Shown here: positions 25,496 through 38,242 of the stretch, piece after piece
Position numbering within the stretch: the first letter of the stretch is position 1
Layout: each line of letters begins with the position of its first letter
NCBI RefSeq assembly: GCF_964340395.1
Contig: NC_135565.1
Span: forward strand, 11,174,242 to 11,238,241
Reading direction: 5' to 3'
DNA from: Glandiceps talaboti
Lineage: Eukaryota > Hemichordata > Enteropneusta > Spengelidae
DNA: 64,000 nt
The notes under the pieces: generated by a model
What the model was told of the DNA's origin: nothing
Database searches by the model: none
Seen by the model: only the letters and a program-made list of their open reading frames with translations
Translations under genes and position numbers: made by a program

Positions 25496-26325
25496 TTAAC
25501 ATTAATATTTGTCATCATCAACATCTACATGTAGTTCAACAAAATCACCAGTGATAGTTACTTGTTAGAGTCGTCCGGACAGTACAGATAAATATTGGCA
25601 TATCATTACCATCATTACAACCAATCTCTCATTCCAGAATTCTATTTTGGCTTTTTAATTTATGGATAATTATATAACGAAACATTTCAAAAACCTTGGA
25701 TAACAATTATTACTCTGCATTATTTTCACTCGCAAAGTGTAGGGTTTGAAAGACATAACTAAAACTTGAAGATTATGATGTAAAGTTTATCACATTTGCT
25801 AAGATAATAAAACACAAAATAGATTTTTAAAAAGTGTTACAGATCCATTCCTAAAATAACATCCATCATTACGTAATCCTAGATCCGTTTTTGTTAATTT
25901 CTCAGTGACCCTCCGGTAGGCAGAATTTAACAGGTGTTTCAAACGAACTCGGAATGTTTTGGAAAGAGCTTTTAACGTCTTTTAAATCAGTATTAGGATG
26001 ATTTGCCATTGGTTTTAGTTCCATGTTAGTTATCTGTGCGTTTTAATCTTCTGGAGTCTTATCTTAATTTTTCCCCGTGCTTTCATATTTTACTTAAATT
26101 ATCGTTTCCCATGTTGTAGTGTCATTCATCGTTCGGTCCAATCTTTTAGTTTTCAAATTTCTCAATCTGTATTAATAAGTACACGTAGAAAAGTGAAGTC
26201 CAAAAAAATTTTATGCAGATAAAAGTAACGTATATTTTTATTAAATTGCCTCGCCATAGTGTACATACATAAGGTCATTTTTAGAATGCTATTTCAAAGA
26301 GGTGCTTAATGCAGAGTTTGAGAAG
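25496..26325. other. No recognisable feature
   Basis: AT-rich, no coding frame or repeat that I can support. Its left edge could still be degraded LINE sequence. Confidence 0.35.
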
Positions 26326-26327
26326 AC

Positions 26328-26489
26328 GTTATTTATCTATTTATTTATTTATATATATATATATATATAAATAAATAAATAAATAAATATATATATAAAT
26401 AAATAGATAAATAAATAAATATATATATAAATAAATAAATAAATAAATATATATATATATATATGTATTTATTTATTTATTTATTTATT

Positions 26490-26524
<35 letters not shown>

Positions 26525-26525
26525 C

Positions 26526-26558
<33 letters not shown>

Positions 26559-26579
26559 TTATTTATATATATATATATA

Positions 26580-26614
<35 letters not shown>

Positions 26615-26667
26615 TTATTTATCTATTTATTTATATATATATATATATATTTATTTATTTATTTATT

Positions 26668-26700
<33 letters not shown>

Positions 26701-26807
26701 TTATTTAGTTATATATATATATATATATATATTTATTTATATATATATATATTTATTTATCTATTTATTTATATATATATATATATTTATTTATTTATTT
26801 ATTTATT

Positions 26808-26880
<73 letters not shown>

Positions 26881-26920
26881 TTAGTTATATATATATATAT
26901 ATATATTTATTTATTTGAGA
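26328..26920. repeat. Long compound AT microsatellite (TA)n/(TTTA)n
   Basis: About 590 bases of alternating TA dinucleotide blocks and TTTA/ATTT tetranucleotide blocks. The first 130 bases read (TTTA)n, (TA)n, then (AAAT)n, so they are locally self-complementary. The 81-190-aa Ile-Tyr-Leu frames are artefacts. Confidence 0.95.
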
Positions 26921-27305
26921 TGTCTACAGGATTACACAATTTACCAACACTTAGATATTGGAAAAGACTAATACATTCAATATTTACAAACCTAATACAA
27001 AAAAAAAAGAAGATAAAATTACCAAAAGTTCCGTTAAATTTACAAATCAACTATTTCTTTTAGGACATTTTTCTAAAATTACCGAGACTGGAAAAATATG
27101 TGTGATGAGCCTTGCCCTTTGTCCCCTTGAAGTACGTCTCTACTAGTCGTCGATGACACTATGTACTCTAGCATTCTTTGGGATGCTGAAAGAGATACTA
27201 CGGTTGGATCATAAATGTCTGACCCAGCACAACAACATCAATTAATAGAAGATGATAGCAAGAATTATGATATAACGGTTGCACTTCATTATATTTTGCA
27301 GGACG

Positions 27306-30300
27306 ATGGCTACCAGGGATAACGACTTTTACAAACCACAAAATGCATTTGCCGTTGGCTTGGTAATATTGGTACTTATAAACGCAACAGAAGTCAAAGC
27401 CAGATGCAACTACCAGAATGTGGTAAATTTCATATTTATTTGTTACGTCAATAGAGTATGAATTTATCGAAATCCAGATTTTCAATATTATACCTTTTAT
27501 TACTTGTTGTGATTGATAATGCCTAATAAAAAATTCAGATCCTAATTTGAGCCATCGACCCTAAACACGTGACAATTTACTTCTGTTCCTCTGTAGATTT
27601 TCTTGCCAAGATATCTTTGGTTACTTTTTAAAAAAAATCACATTCAAGAGAGAAATTATGTCTTTTCAGCCTTTAACACCACAGTCTGCATATTGTGTTT
27701 GTCTACTTCTGAATCACATAATTGTCTTCAATCGATATTTACTTCTTTTACACCTCATCAACTGTTACTGAAGTTTTGAAACGAATTAAATAAAAACATG
27801 TAAAATAAAATAAAATCCCGACCCTTCCCCTACCCCTATTTTCTGGTCACAAGTTATAGGAACCAAACATTTTTTTTAATGTTTGCCAAATCTGTCACTC
27901 TTCTTGCATAAACCTCCATATATGTATTAGGTCAATCTTATCAGATACTCATACCGTCGTACTAACTAAAATTGTGTCAACAATCACCGACAGTTGAAAT
28001 TTTAAATCCTGTCATGTATTATTGTAAATAATCCCCATATCACGTACTATGTACTTCCAGGGAGCCTCGAGGGTACACCCGTATCACGCCCTGACACACT
28101 TTGCCCACATATAGTATCGTCAATATCTATTCGCCGAGTGGTTCGGTTTTGATTTTTTTCTTAATTTCTTTACGATTTTGAGAAACTAAATAATGCTCCA
28201 CTGTCCATTTCTGTGGTTGTGTGATTTAAATGATGTTACTGCATAGGGTATATGATAAAAAATTTAAGGCCCGGGTATGAGGTTTCCGGACCTGGGTAGT
28301 ATTACCTCCTAGGCCCGGATATGGGTTTTGCGGACCGAGGTCGTAAGGCGGAAGGCCCCGAGTTTACGAGCTTAGGGCCCGTGAGCCGTACGTGACCGAG
28401 GTCCGCAAAACCAATATCCGGTTTTATCATATACCTCTTGAAGCGCTCGGATACGTTTGAAATCAATAATTTGGACATTTTTTAATGCCTAAGGGATATT
28501 GTACTGAAAATAAATCGCCGATCGCTGTTATCGACGTTTGTTGTTTCCTGGAGCCCCTGTTGAGTATCGTCGCTTCCGCCATGATATTACCGTACACGTA
28601 CAGGATGCTAACAGGTTTTGCAACATGCATATCAACGAGAAAGAAAGTAATCCAAAACTCCCTCAACTTACCTTATTTTGGAAACTGGACTGGTCCGTGA
28701 TACGGAAAATTACTACCCAGCTAGCGCTCATGACTTCTCCATAGCAATACAATGGGGACGTACTTTATAAGGGACCGGTCAGTTTCTTTAGCCTGGGGGG
28801 GGGGGTGCATTTGTAGGGGGGGGGATCACCCTGTTTTGGAAATTGGCAGTAGGGGGGTCATGCTGTTTTGAAAATTGTCGATAGGGGGGGGGGGGGGGTC
28901 ACAGTGTTTTGGACTGTGATGGAAGAAAAAAGCCTTTTCTACAATGCCATATAGCCTTGTCTGAAATGTGGCACATATCAATATTTGTTCTTGTCCCCGT
29001 TTCTTACATGAATTGTTTAATATTACTTATTAGTTCAAACATAACTATACATATACATATACATATGTATATGTATTAACTAGCTACCACGCTAGTTACA
29101 GAACATGTCATGTTAATGCTTGGCTGTTTCACAATCAATGCTTCACTTATATTGCACTTTGGGGCAAAAGCGAACTTGAAGGTTTCGTAATGGTAATCTT
29201 CATAGATAGTTTATAAAAGAAGTTAATCTAAATTGTTCTACTCATCAGTATGAACTTGTCATACGGGATTAATATACTTTCTATTCTGTACACTATATGC
29301 TATTCACACTACATTTCAAGACACTTCTCATTTATTTATTTAAAATGAAGTTGGTGTTCTCTCTTTTCCCCTTTTCAGTGCTATAAAGTGAGCCCACACG
29401 GAAATAAATACGGATACAACGAGTTTACTTTCTGCGACATATCACATTCTTATGCTTGCACAGACTTTCTTAATAGACTCCGTGACTATGGCCATAGCAC
29501 ATTGGTGAGTCTTACAGTTGGCATCTAAACTTAGTTAGAACAAATTGGCGTCTTATCATTGTAGTTTTAATTATTTTGATTTTATTTTATTTCATTTTGT
29601 ATTGAATTGTATGGTTTAGGTGTGTGTGTATGTATGTATGTATGTATGTATGTATGTATGTATGTATGTATGTATGTATGTATGTATGTATGTATGTATG
29701 TATGTATGTATGTGTGTATGTATGTATGTATGTATGTATGTATGTATGTACATTTTGTATGTATGTATGTATGTATGTATGTATGTATGTATGTATGTAT
29801 GTATGTATGTATGTATGTGCGTGCGTGCGTGCATGCATGTGTGTGTATGTGTGTGTATGTAGGTAGGTAGGTAGGTAGGTGTGTGTGTATGTATGTATGT
29901 ATGTATGTATGTATGTATGTATGTATGTAGCTAGGGAGGAATTTAAATATTTACTAAATATATATCTGTCTGTCTTTCTGTCTGCGACATTAACGTCACC
30001 TTCCTTGTCAATACTAATATGAGACATTACAATGTTATATTTTGCTTGTATTGAAAATAGTCTTCAACTATCTAGTCTATTTGCTAGACAGTATCGTTAC
30101 GATTTAATACCTTCACTCACAGTATAGTCAAAGTTGTTGCTCTAGAAGTCCTGAGATGCAATTTAAAATTCATCCACAACCACCCACACCGTCATTAACA
30201 TCATGTCTTTGTTAATCAATCACAAAATTCTAACCAATAACACAGTCCATCATAAAGTTAGTGTTTATTTGGGCAGTTATGTGATGTCCAAATATGGTAT

Positions 30301-31210
30301 ATTTGTCAGCTCAGGATGCTACTTATACAGTCACTTTTTATGTCACTATAACTGTTGGGGTTCAACTTTCTGTACTGACCAGACTGTGGTTAGACCACAG
30401 TTGGAATCCAGACTATCCGACATATGATTTAACACGTTAAGCAGGCCACAAAGGACTAGATTCTCTAAGATGTTCGTTTTCATGTTAAACTCAAACGTTA
30501 ATGTATATGTCATCTCTCTACCATTAACTACAGAAATGTTGCGACAGCGGTCAACGGATATGTTGTGAACAAACATATTGGTCCAATCCAATAAGCGGCA
30601 AACGAAGAACAGCAGACAATAATAATCTTATTTACATGAGGTAAATATCGCTTTATATACTTTACGTTGAAATGATTTTAATGCAATGTTTTGATTGCTC
30701 ATACAAATATGAACTAGCTTCTCTTAGAAGTGTAAAACCAATTGTTCAAATTATTGATAGAAACACATTCGCGTAAATCCCTTTTACAAAATGTAGGTAT
30801 GCTTTTAAACATAAGAATAATTTGCATATACGTTGGCTTACACAGACAAAGGAAAGAAATAGTTATTCCAACTATTGTCTCTTGAGTATTTATGTTTGCA
30901 TAATTAATCATCTAATGACTTAAGGAAATTGATTGTCTCCAAACGTGTGAAAGCGTTAATTTTGTAAGTGGTTCAGTGGGCACACAAGTGGGTTGATTGA
31001 TTGATTAATTACCATATATAGTGACGCTGTTTGTTTGTATGTTTAATTTTAATAAGTGGGTGAGCGAGGGCGTATGTACATTAGTAGAGACACAGACATA
31101 CGAGTGGATATCGTATCTCAAAGTATGACTACCTCTTAATCATATTTGGACTTGCAGTCGAGTTGATACTGAAGTTCCCAAATCAGGAATTTGACTAAGG
31201 TCTGTACTTG

Positions 31211-31244
<34 letters not shown>

Positions 31245-31381
31245 TATGTACAGTATTTCTTATATCTTAGAAATGATATCTCCATTAGCTACTGAAGACA
31301 ACTATTGTTATATCTATCACTACAATCCTAATTTTTTTTTATTTATTTCCTAGATTGGAATCGTCCGATACGTCGAGATAA
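27306..31381 (+). CDS. Gene A: secreted cysteine-rich peptide precursor, paralogue 1
   Basis: Four coding exons: 27306-27422, 29379-29504, 30534-30640 and 31354-31381 (stop), 125 aa in all. The first two introns are phase 0; the last is phase 2. Donors are GTAAAT, GTGAGT and GTAAAT; acceptors are pyrimidine-rich CAG/TAG. A 5'UTR acceptor (TATTTTGCAG) ends four bases before the ATG, as in the two paralogues. Residues 1-33 are a signal peptide (core AFAVGLVILVLI). The mature region has Cys at RCNYQ, CYK, FTFC and YAC, then CCDSGQRICC (CC-x2-G-x3-CC). WSNPIS-GKRR follows, a textbook amidation and dibasic site, so a peptide ending -Pro-Ile-Ser-amide is predicted. It has two or more Cys than B and C. 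Family unknown to me; exon joining is inferred from splice signals and the paralogues. Confidence 0.7.
28246..28437. mobile_element. GC-rich fold-back element in gene A intron 1
   Basis: The ends are inverted: GGTATATGATAAAA at the left and TTTTATCATATACC at the right. The inside is GC-rich and also palindromic, with GGTTTCCGGACC or TTTTGCGGACC against GGTCCGCAAAACC. It is probably a short non-autonomous DNA element. Confidence 0.55.
29622..29932. repeat. (TATG)n microsatellite, gene A intron 2
   Basis: About 310 bases of TATG units with TGCG and GTAG variants. It begins about 120 bases after exon 2. The 80-146-aa frames over it are artefacts. Confidence 0.95.
31204..31243. repeat. (GATT)n microsatellite
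   Basis: About nine GATT units within gene A intron 3. Confidence 0.9.
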
Positions 31382-31744
31382 CGAACCACGAGTCTTTAAA
31401 ATGCCGACAAAAATATTTGCAGAATGATACCAACTAGTGTAAAAGCTGTAAATATGTTTTAAACTGCCAGATGCATTAACTATGATAATGAACATTAATA
31501 TAAAAAAAATATAGAAATTAATAAAACCGAACAGGGGAGTAAGTAAAACTTTCAATATCTCTCTGATCTAAAATGTAATGAAAATGTGGAAAAATTTCAA
31601 GCCTTGTTAGGAATATGATGAATCATAACAAATAAATATACATTTAAGTTCACATCCGTTGCCCTTTGTTTTGCTCCAAAGGGATACTTAACCCATTAGT
31701 CATCGCTTCTATTTGATTTGATATCCTGATAAGACATAAATAGA

Positions 31745-31850
31745 CAAGCATACGGTCATTTTGGCCCCGGTCTTTTGCCCCCTTAATTGAACCAAAAGAA
31801 CTTTTAGTAACTTTAAGTTTACCTTTACTCGATATATGTTCTCAATTATT
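31745..31850 (-). repeat. Copy of the GGGGGCAAAAG dispersed repeat
   Basis: Read on the minus strand, AAAGTTACTAAAAGTTCTTT precedes GGGGGCAAAAGACCGGGGCC. This matches the arrangement at 35.15-35.33 kb, where TAAAGTTTCTAAAAGTACTT precedes GGGGGCAAAA units. Confidence 0.5.
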
Positions 31851-32017
31851 TCAAAAATGTAAGACTTCTGAAGAAAACATTCACCTTTGGATGCCATCTG
31901 CAAAATAGAGATTACATAAAAGAGAAAATTAGACTAAGTGTTATAAATGAAAACAAGACACGTTAGAAGAATAAAAGTAGTTTAAAAATCGTTCTTGCTT
32001 AATGTTCTTGCTACTTG

Positions 32018-32025
32018 TATGTATG

Positions 32026-32059
<34 letters not shown>

Positions 32060-32231
32060 TGTATGTATGTGTGTGTGCGTGCGCGCGCGTGCGCGTGCGT
32101 ACGTCTGTGTGTGTATGTATGTATGTATGTATGTATGTATGTGTGTGTGCGTGCGTGCGTTCGCGCGCGTGCGTGCGTACGTACGTACGTACGTGTGTGT
32201 GTATGTATGTATGTATGTATGTATGTATGTA

Positions 32232-32266
<35 letters not shown>

Positions 32267-32287
32267 ATGTATGTATGTATGTATGTA
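32018..32287. repeat. (TATG)n / (TGCG)n microsatellite
   Basis: TATG units interrupted twice by TGCG/CG-rich blocks with ACGTACGT. It abuts the 3' side of the Penelope-like fragment at 32.3-33.5 kb. Confidence 0.95.
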
Positions 32288-32556
32288 GAAAGAAATGCAT
32301 AAGGAACTAATAAACCAGTCCGTATATATAGCTGTTAAATCCGACGTTTCGAATAAATATTCTTTTTCAAAGGAAAAATTGGCGAGATAGAGAAATGCCA
32401 GGTGAAAACCCGAACATTTCTAAATATAATGGAACAAAACCGCGCGTGATATAAATAAACGGTTATACGTGGGATAAGTTCTTAAATTCGCACGCACCTA
32501 ATAGAACCCAATAGAATACGCCTGAAATTTAAAAAAATACCCAATAATCATGATAA
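32288..32556 (-). mobile_element. 3' untranslated tail of Penelope-like copy 2
   Basis: It lies between the stop codon of the nuclease and the (TATG)n at 32.28 kb, and has no coding frame. It includes GAAACGTCGGATTTAACAGC on the minus strand. The tail is assigned by position only. Confidence 0.45.
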
Positions 32557-33486
32557 TTAGATTGGGAAAGACGAGAATAATCTATGAATTCCAAGGGGTT
32601 CCAGCGTTCCAAGACGGAAAATGATTTCTTCTTCCTTCAACCTCAAAGCTTTCTCATCACCAGAAACCTTACAAATTCCTGAAATGGACATATCTGATAC
32701 ATTATGATCGTTTGTAATAAAATGCATAGATACGGGATAGTTACGATTCTTTTGTCTGGTCAAACGGAGATGTTCCACGAAACGATCACCAAGACGACGT
32801 ACAGTTGAACCTATATATAGAAAACCACATTTTTGACATGTAATGCAATACACTACATTAGTACTAATACAAGTAAATCTACTTGTAACAGGCAGACTTC
32901 TTAGGGCCAAAAACATGATTAGTATTAATAATGAAACGACATGTACCACATCGAGTACGATCGCACGGAAAAGAACCAGCATTAACTTTCAATTCACGTT
33001 GTTCTGTACGTACCACCATATCTCGAAGACTGGTATCACGACGCCAAGCTGTTAATGGTACTACAGGAAACAATGAATTGGTAACCCTATTAGAACGTAA
33101 GATATTAAAATGCTTGTATATAATGTTTTTAACTCTAGTTGAAAAGGGATGGTATGTAAGAGCTAGTATGGGACGATCGTTGTTACTCCTCTGATCATGT
33201 GATTTGATACAAGCTTCCCTAGACAAAGATGATACTTTATGTAAAGCCGCGTTGGTAACAGACATAGGATAACCACGTTGATGGAAGTACGTGCAAAATT
33301 CAGCAGACCTTTTTCTGAAATCCAAATCACTACTACAAATACGACGTAAACGAAGTAATTGTGAATAGGGAATGGAATCTTTACACTTATTAGGATGTGA
33401 TGAACCATACTGCAAATATGAATGTGAATCAGTAGGTTTAGTATAAATAGATGTAGCTATATCATCACCATCAATCCTAAGGGAGA
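32557..33486 (-). pseudogene. Penelope-like element copy 2: RT C-terminal part and GIY-YIG endonuclease
   Basis: Minus-strand translation starts at the microsatellite edge (SLRIDGDDIATSIYTKPTDS). It runs through LQYGSSHPNKCKDSIPYSQL and LRRICSSDLDF, the typical end of a PLE reverse transcriptase, then CGTCRFIINTNHVFG. A frameshift lies near 32890. After it come VVYCITCQKCGFLYIGST and RLGDRFVEHL, a GIY-YIG nuclease core, ending at a stop at 32557. RT catalytic motifs are absent because the copy is cut at its 5' side by (TATG)n. It belongs to a different PLE lineage from copy 1 and is non-functional. Confidence 0.8.
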
Positions 33487-33826
33487 TGTATGTATGTATG
33501 TATGTATGTATGTATGTATGTATGTATGTATGTATGTATGTATGTATGTATGTATGTATGTATGCATGTATGCATGCATGCATGGATGGATGTATGCATG
33601 CATGGATGGATGTATGTGTGTAAGTATGTATGTATGTATGTATGTATGTATGTATGTATGTATGTATGTGTGTGTGCGTGTTTGTATGTATGTATGTATG
33701 TGTGTGTGCGTGTTTGTATGTATGTATGTATGTATGTATGTATGTATGTATGTATGTATGTATGTATGTATGTATATATGTATGTATGTATGCATGTGTG
33801 TGTATGTGTGTATGTATGTATGTATG

Positions 33827-33860
<34 letters not shown>

Positions 33861-33950
33861 TGTGTGTGCGTGTTTGTATGTATGTATGTATGTATGTATG
33901 TATGTATGTATGCATGTGTGTGTATGTGTGTATGTATGTATGTATGTATG

Positions 33951-33984
<34 letters not shown>

Positions 33985-34097
33985 TGTGTGTGCGTGTTTG
34001 TATATATGTATGTATGTGTGTATGTATGTATGTATGTATGTATGTATGTATGTATGTATGTATGTATGCATGCATGCATGCATGCATGCATGCATGC

Positions 34098-34137
<40 letters not shown>

Positions 34138-34240
34138 ATGTATGTATGTATGTATGTATGTATGTATGTATGTATGTATGTTTGTGTGTGTGCGTGCGTG
34201 CGTGCGTGAATGTAAGTACGTATGTATGTATGTATGTTTT
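33486..34240. repeat. (TATG)n microsatellite, about 750 bases
   Basis: The longest tetranucleotide array in the window, with TGCA, GGAT, TTTG and TG interruptions. It touches the 5' truncation of Penelope copy 2. The 140-500-aa frames here are microsatellite read-through. Confidence 0.97.
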
Positions 34241-34309
34241 TTTGGTGATTAAGCAATATCTTGAGAAATCGTCAAATTGTATATAACTTATCACATATGA
34301 TTTTGGTTC

Positions 34310-34430
34310 TAGACCTGTTATTCCCCGGCCTGATTCCGCAGACCTTCCCTTCCCCAGTGCCTTTGCCCCCACCCCAGCCAATTACCCCTGGTCATTTCCT
34401 CCCCCGGCCTTTCGCCCCCCAATAATATAT
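34310..34430 (-). repeat. GC-rich tandem repeat (GGCCGGGGGAGGAAA-type), inverted copy
   Basis: The minus strand has variants of a roughly 15-base unit: GGGGGGCGAAAGGCC, GGGGGAGGAAATGACC and GGGGTAATTGGC. The same type of array appears in the opposite orientation at 35.19-35.33 kb. Confidence 0.6.
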
Positions 34431-35189
34431 CAACATATTCCTCATCTTCGATTGGATTGATCATGAATGTACGTAATCTGACTGACTTGTATTCCATGGA
34501 TTAATCTCGACTGTCACATCGGTTCATTCAACCATGGATCTATTATCAATAATAGATCCATGATTCAAAGGAATCTTTAATGATTCTTCGAGGTTATTGA
34601 CTCTAGTACTGTAATACTGTCGAACATCAAAGATTGTCCGTGATGTGGTGAATATTAAAACAAATTAGATGTAATTGTCTGCGTCGTCATTTTTTACCCT
34701 GAGCTCAGACAAGTTCCTTGTCTACTTCAAAAGTTAACACCTATGCCGTGACGGTGCATATTACTACGTTAACTCATTGTATAGCCGTAATCCTTCCATA
34801 CCGATAAAATGCTCTATGCTTACCAAACAACACCCATTAGATAGCTATGGAATGCTTTTTTGTTTCAAAGGAACTTATCACCGTCAACGGCAATTCCTTT
34901 AGCCAAGGGGCATGTTTTTGTTACGCTGTTCATTTGTGAACACATTATTAATTCTTTCATGTAATGACACCCAAAATTAGCACTATGGTCTTTTCGATTT
35001 GCACGATTTGAAAAGTATCCAAGGCATCGAACAAGCAAATACCAAATTTCCTTGGAACAAACAGAACAATGAATCATTTCTAATTCGGAATAATTTCTAA
35101 CATTTGAATCATACGATAACTTTGTCATTTACTGTTGTCTGTCTAGTAAAACTAAAATTAAAGTTTCTAAAAGTACTTTCTATTCAGGT

Positions 35190-35335
35190 GATGAGGGGAG
35201 GGGGTAAACGGGCAGGGGGCAAAATGACCAGGGAGGAAAAGGCCGGAGGAACAGGTCAGAGGGCAACAGGCCAGGGGGCAAAAGGCCAGGGGGTAGCAAT
35301 GGGCCGGGGGCCAAAAGGATGAGGGGCAAAGGAAT
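35190..35335 (+). repeat. GC-rich tandem repeat (GGCCAGGGGGCAAAA units)
   Basis: About nine diverged units of roughly 15 bases (GGGGGCAAAATGACCAG, GGGGGCAAAAGGCCAG and so on). The many G-runs could form quadruplexes. The 72-aa Gly-Gln-rich frame over it is an artefact. Confidence 0.65.
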
Positions 35336-36520
35336 TCAATTATTATAGTTGACACTACTTGTCACAAGATGGCGCTGTAACTTTACTACGTTGCTACAGT
35401 TGCATCAGGCAAACGTGTGACAATACCCAGTCATCGAAGTTGTCTTTCACGTTAACCGTACTGGACATGTGTTTTCGATCAGAGGTTTTTTTTACGTATG
35501 TTTCAAGATGGTGATGATGACCGGCATGTCCGGGCGAACAATTTATTATTCGATGTGAATAGGTTCGTATTTCTTACAGTTGCCTGCAATTTGGAAGAGT
35601 TACAATATAAATTTGTGTTATTATGCCTGTTTGTGTCGAGATATAGCATTACGGCTGGTTGTACCTGTTAATAGAGGGCTAGTAGGAGGTACGAACAGCG
35701 GTACGCTTCACATTGCAAAATTACATGCTTTGTTGGCCGTAAGATCGCATCTGTGGACAATAGTGCTGAAGAATTCTCCGAGATAAATTCACATGATCTA
35801 TTCACTATTTCAAGATCATTCTCAATCAAAATTGTAAAAAAGATTTTTGTACTTCGTTGATACGTGTTTGTACTCCCACGTGTTTCTGTTTGCCGTGAAA
35901 GCACGCATGGGAAGATCATCGGTAAACCGGGTCAGCTTCAACTTCTGAGTCAGCCAATTACCTCTCTTTCTACCGAAAATTCTGGAACGGACCGTCACAC
36001 ATAAAATGCCATTTTTTTTAAATATACGATCATTTATAGCCCATAAGAATTCATTTATTTGTGAAAATGTAAATTTTCCGGTCCGTATTAAGGAAACTAT
36101 GAGCGAAACATTGGGCCAACAATTCCGGGGACTGAGTGTGTGCTTCATCCTACGAATAATTCATAAATTGATTTTACTAGCACAAAAGGAGAAATGTAGG
36201 TTGAGATTTACGTGTTTGACAGTATCTAATTCAAATGGTGGACTCTAGTGAAAATTACGGCGAGTTGAATATACACGAAACTCAACTTTTGCAGATGCGA
36301 ATATGTAAAATGTGTCAGCCGGAGTTCCGAAGCTACGTTTTATTTATTGATGTAGTAACTATTGGATATATAATATCATGTCTTGTAGCGCAGAATTTTT
36401 CTAAAGGTTGCCCTTATGGGCCAACATCTGGTAAATCAATGGTTTATGTGTTATTGTGTATATAAGGCTCAAGATCATTGGGAGACCGGTGCTGTGTAAT
36501 GAACTGTTACATAAACGAAG
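35336..36520. other. Intergenic DNA, no supported gene
   Basis: Open frames of 68-108 aa occur on both strands (35580, 35668, 35822, 36006, 36235) and overlap one another. I found no signal peptide, known motif or splice pair, so none is called. Confidence 0.3.
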
Positions 36521-36523
36521 AAT

Positions 36524-36986
<463 letters not shown>

Positions 36987-37399
36987 AACAAACAAATAAA
37001 CAAATACATAATATTCTGCTGAATACAACCTTTTAGACAGCAAATTCCTGGAATCCTGTGATAGATTTATCAGACTTCCTTTCGCATGGAAATTGAGACG
37101 CTAATCGCCTTGTCATAAAGAGCATTTCCTGCATTTCTGGAAATACTTCAAATAGTCACGGTATCTTGCGATATTTGTTACCGATTTCCTTTTATTTGGA
37201 ATTGAAAGCATCTGCTAATTTTGTTACAGGATTGTGCAATTTCGGAGTCCTAGCCCGACGGAAGAAAGTTACCAGCTGCAACACACACAAATCGTCATTT
37301 ATCATAGACATTAAGATAGAATTAAATACAACTCAAATACATCTGTTAGACTCATAGCAGCCAAAGATGTATGTGAAATACTGTAGAGTGGAGAGACAA

Positions 37400-37630
37400 A
37401 CGTTCGTTAGAACAGGGGTGATTCACCTAATATATAGTGATCCCCAAAGAGACAAGTGCTGCGTGATGTGTTTTTCCCAAGTGTGTGGTTTCCATGCTGA
37501 TGTGATGGTACTTAGATTGTACCCTTCTCATTGTATTCTTGCTTCGGTAATCCATAACTCCTCCAATCGAACCCATTACTTATTAAGTTAATTTCACCGT
37601 CAGTAATAAATATTGTTCTTAACAATTAGC
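37400..37630 (+). repeat. Distal upstream block shared between genes B and C, copy 1
   Basis: It shares ordered short matches with 48.06-48.31 kb: CCCCAAAG..ACA.GTG.TGC, TCATTGTATTCTTG (TCATTATATTCTTA in the other copy), ATTAA.TTAATT, and AATAAATA.TGTT.TTAACAATTA. It lies about 5.5 kb before the ATG of gene B, and the partner lies about 5.5 kb before the ATG of gene C. It may be part of the duplicated unit or an old repeat. Confidence 0.45.
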
Positions 37631-37738
37631 ATATATCTTTGCATCTGTAAATGAATGAAAACGTAAAACTGGTGAAATGTATGTGCTCACATAGTATATT
37701 GAACACCGTTTGTACTTAACGTTTTCTATCAGAAGGAA

Positions 37739-37864
37739 CACTCACTCACTCACTCACTCACTCACTCGCTCGCTCACTCACTCACTCACTCACTCACTCA
37801 CTCACTCGCTCGCTCGCTCGCTCACTCACTCACTCACTCACTCACTCAATCAATCAATCAATCA
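37739..37864. repeat. (CTCA)n microsatellite
   Basis: CTCA units with CTCG interruptions, ending in a short (CAAT)n. The 76-aa Ser-Leu-Thr-His frame is an artefact. Confidence 0.95.
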
Positions 37865-38242
37865 TTCAATAACTCAATATAGCCTTCAATATTGGATAAC
37901 GAACCCACTCAATGGCAGAAAAATAGGGTTTGTAAAATAAATGTACATGTATTGAAATTTTCAGATAAAGTACTATTACAATATAACCTTTATGTTGTGA
38001 TTAGGAGAGATGAAACCGCATTTGATATATTTTCTTTATTTAAAAAAAAAGTAGATATAGTGAATGATCTTTGATAAGAGAATACAAAATATTCTATCCT
38101 TTCAACTATTGTATGCTATGGCAATTATGCGATATGTGAATATCTGGTTTTGCATTTCTTCCAAATATCGTACACCCCAAAGTTATCATCCGAAAATTAC
38201 CTAACATTATTGAAGACATAACTTTTTATAGGTACCAAATAT

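Noticed and set aside
32879-34381. 500-aa open frame on the minus strand
   Set aside because: Most of it is His-Thr-Tyr-Ile read-through of (TATG)n. Only the part below 33486 is meaningful, as a Penelope RT remnant.
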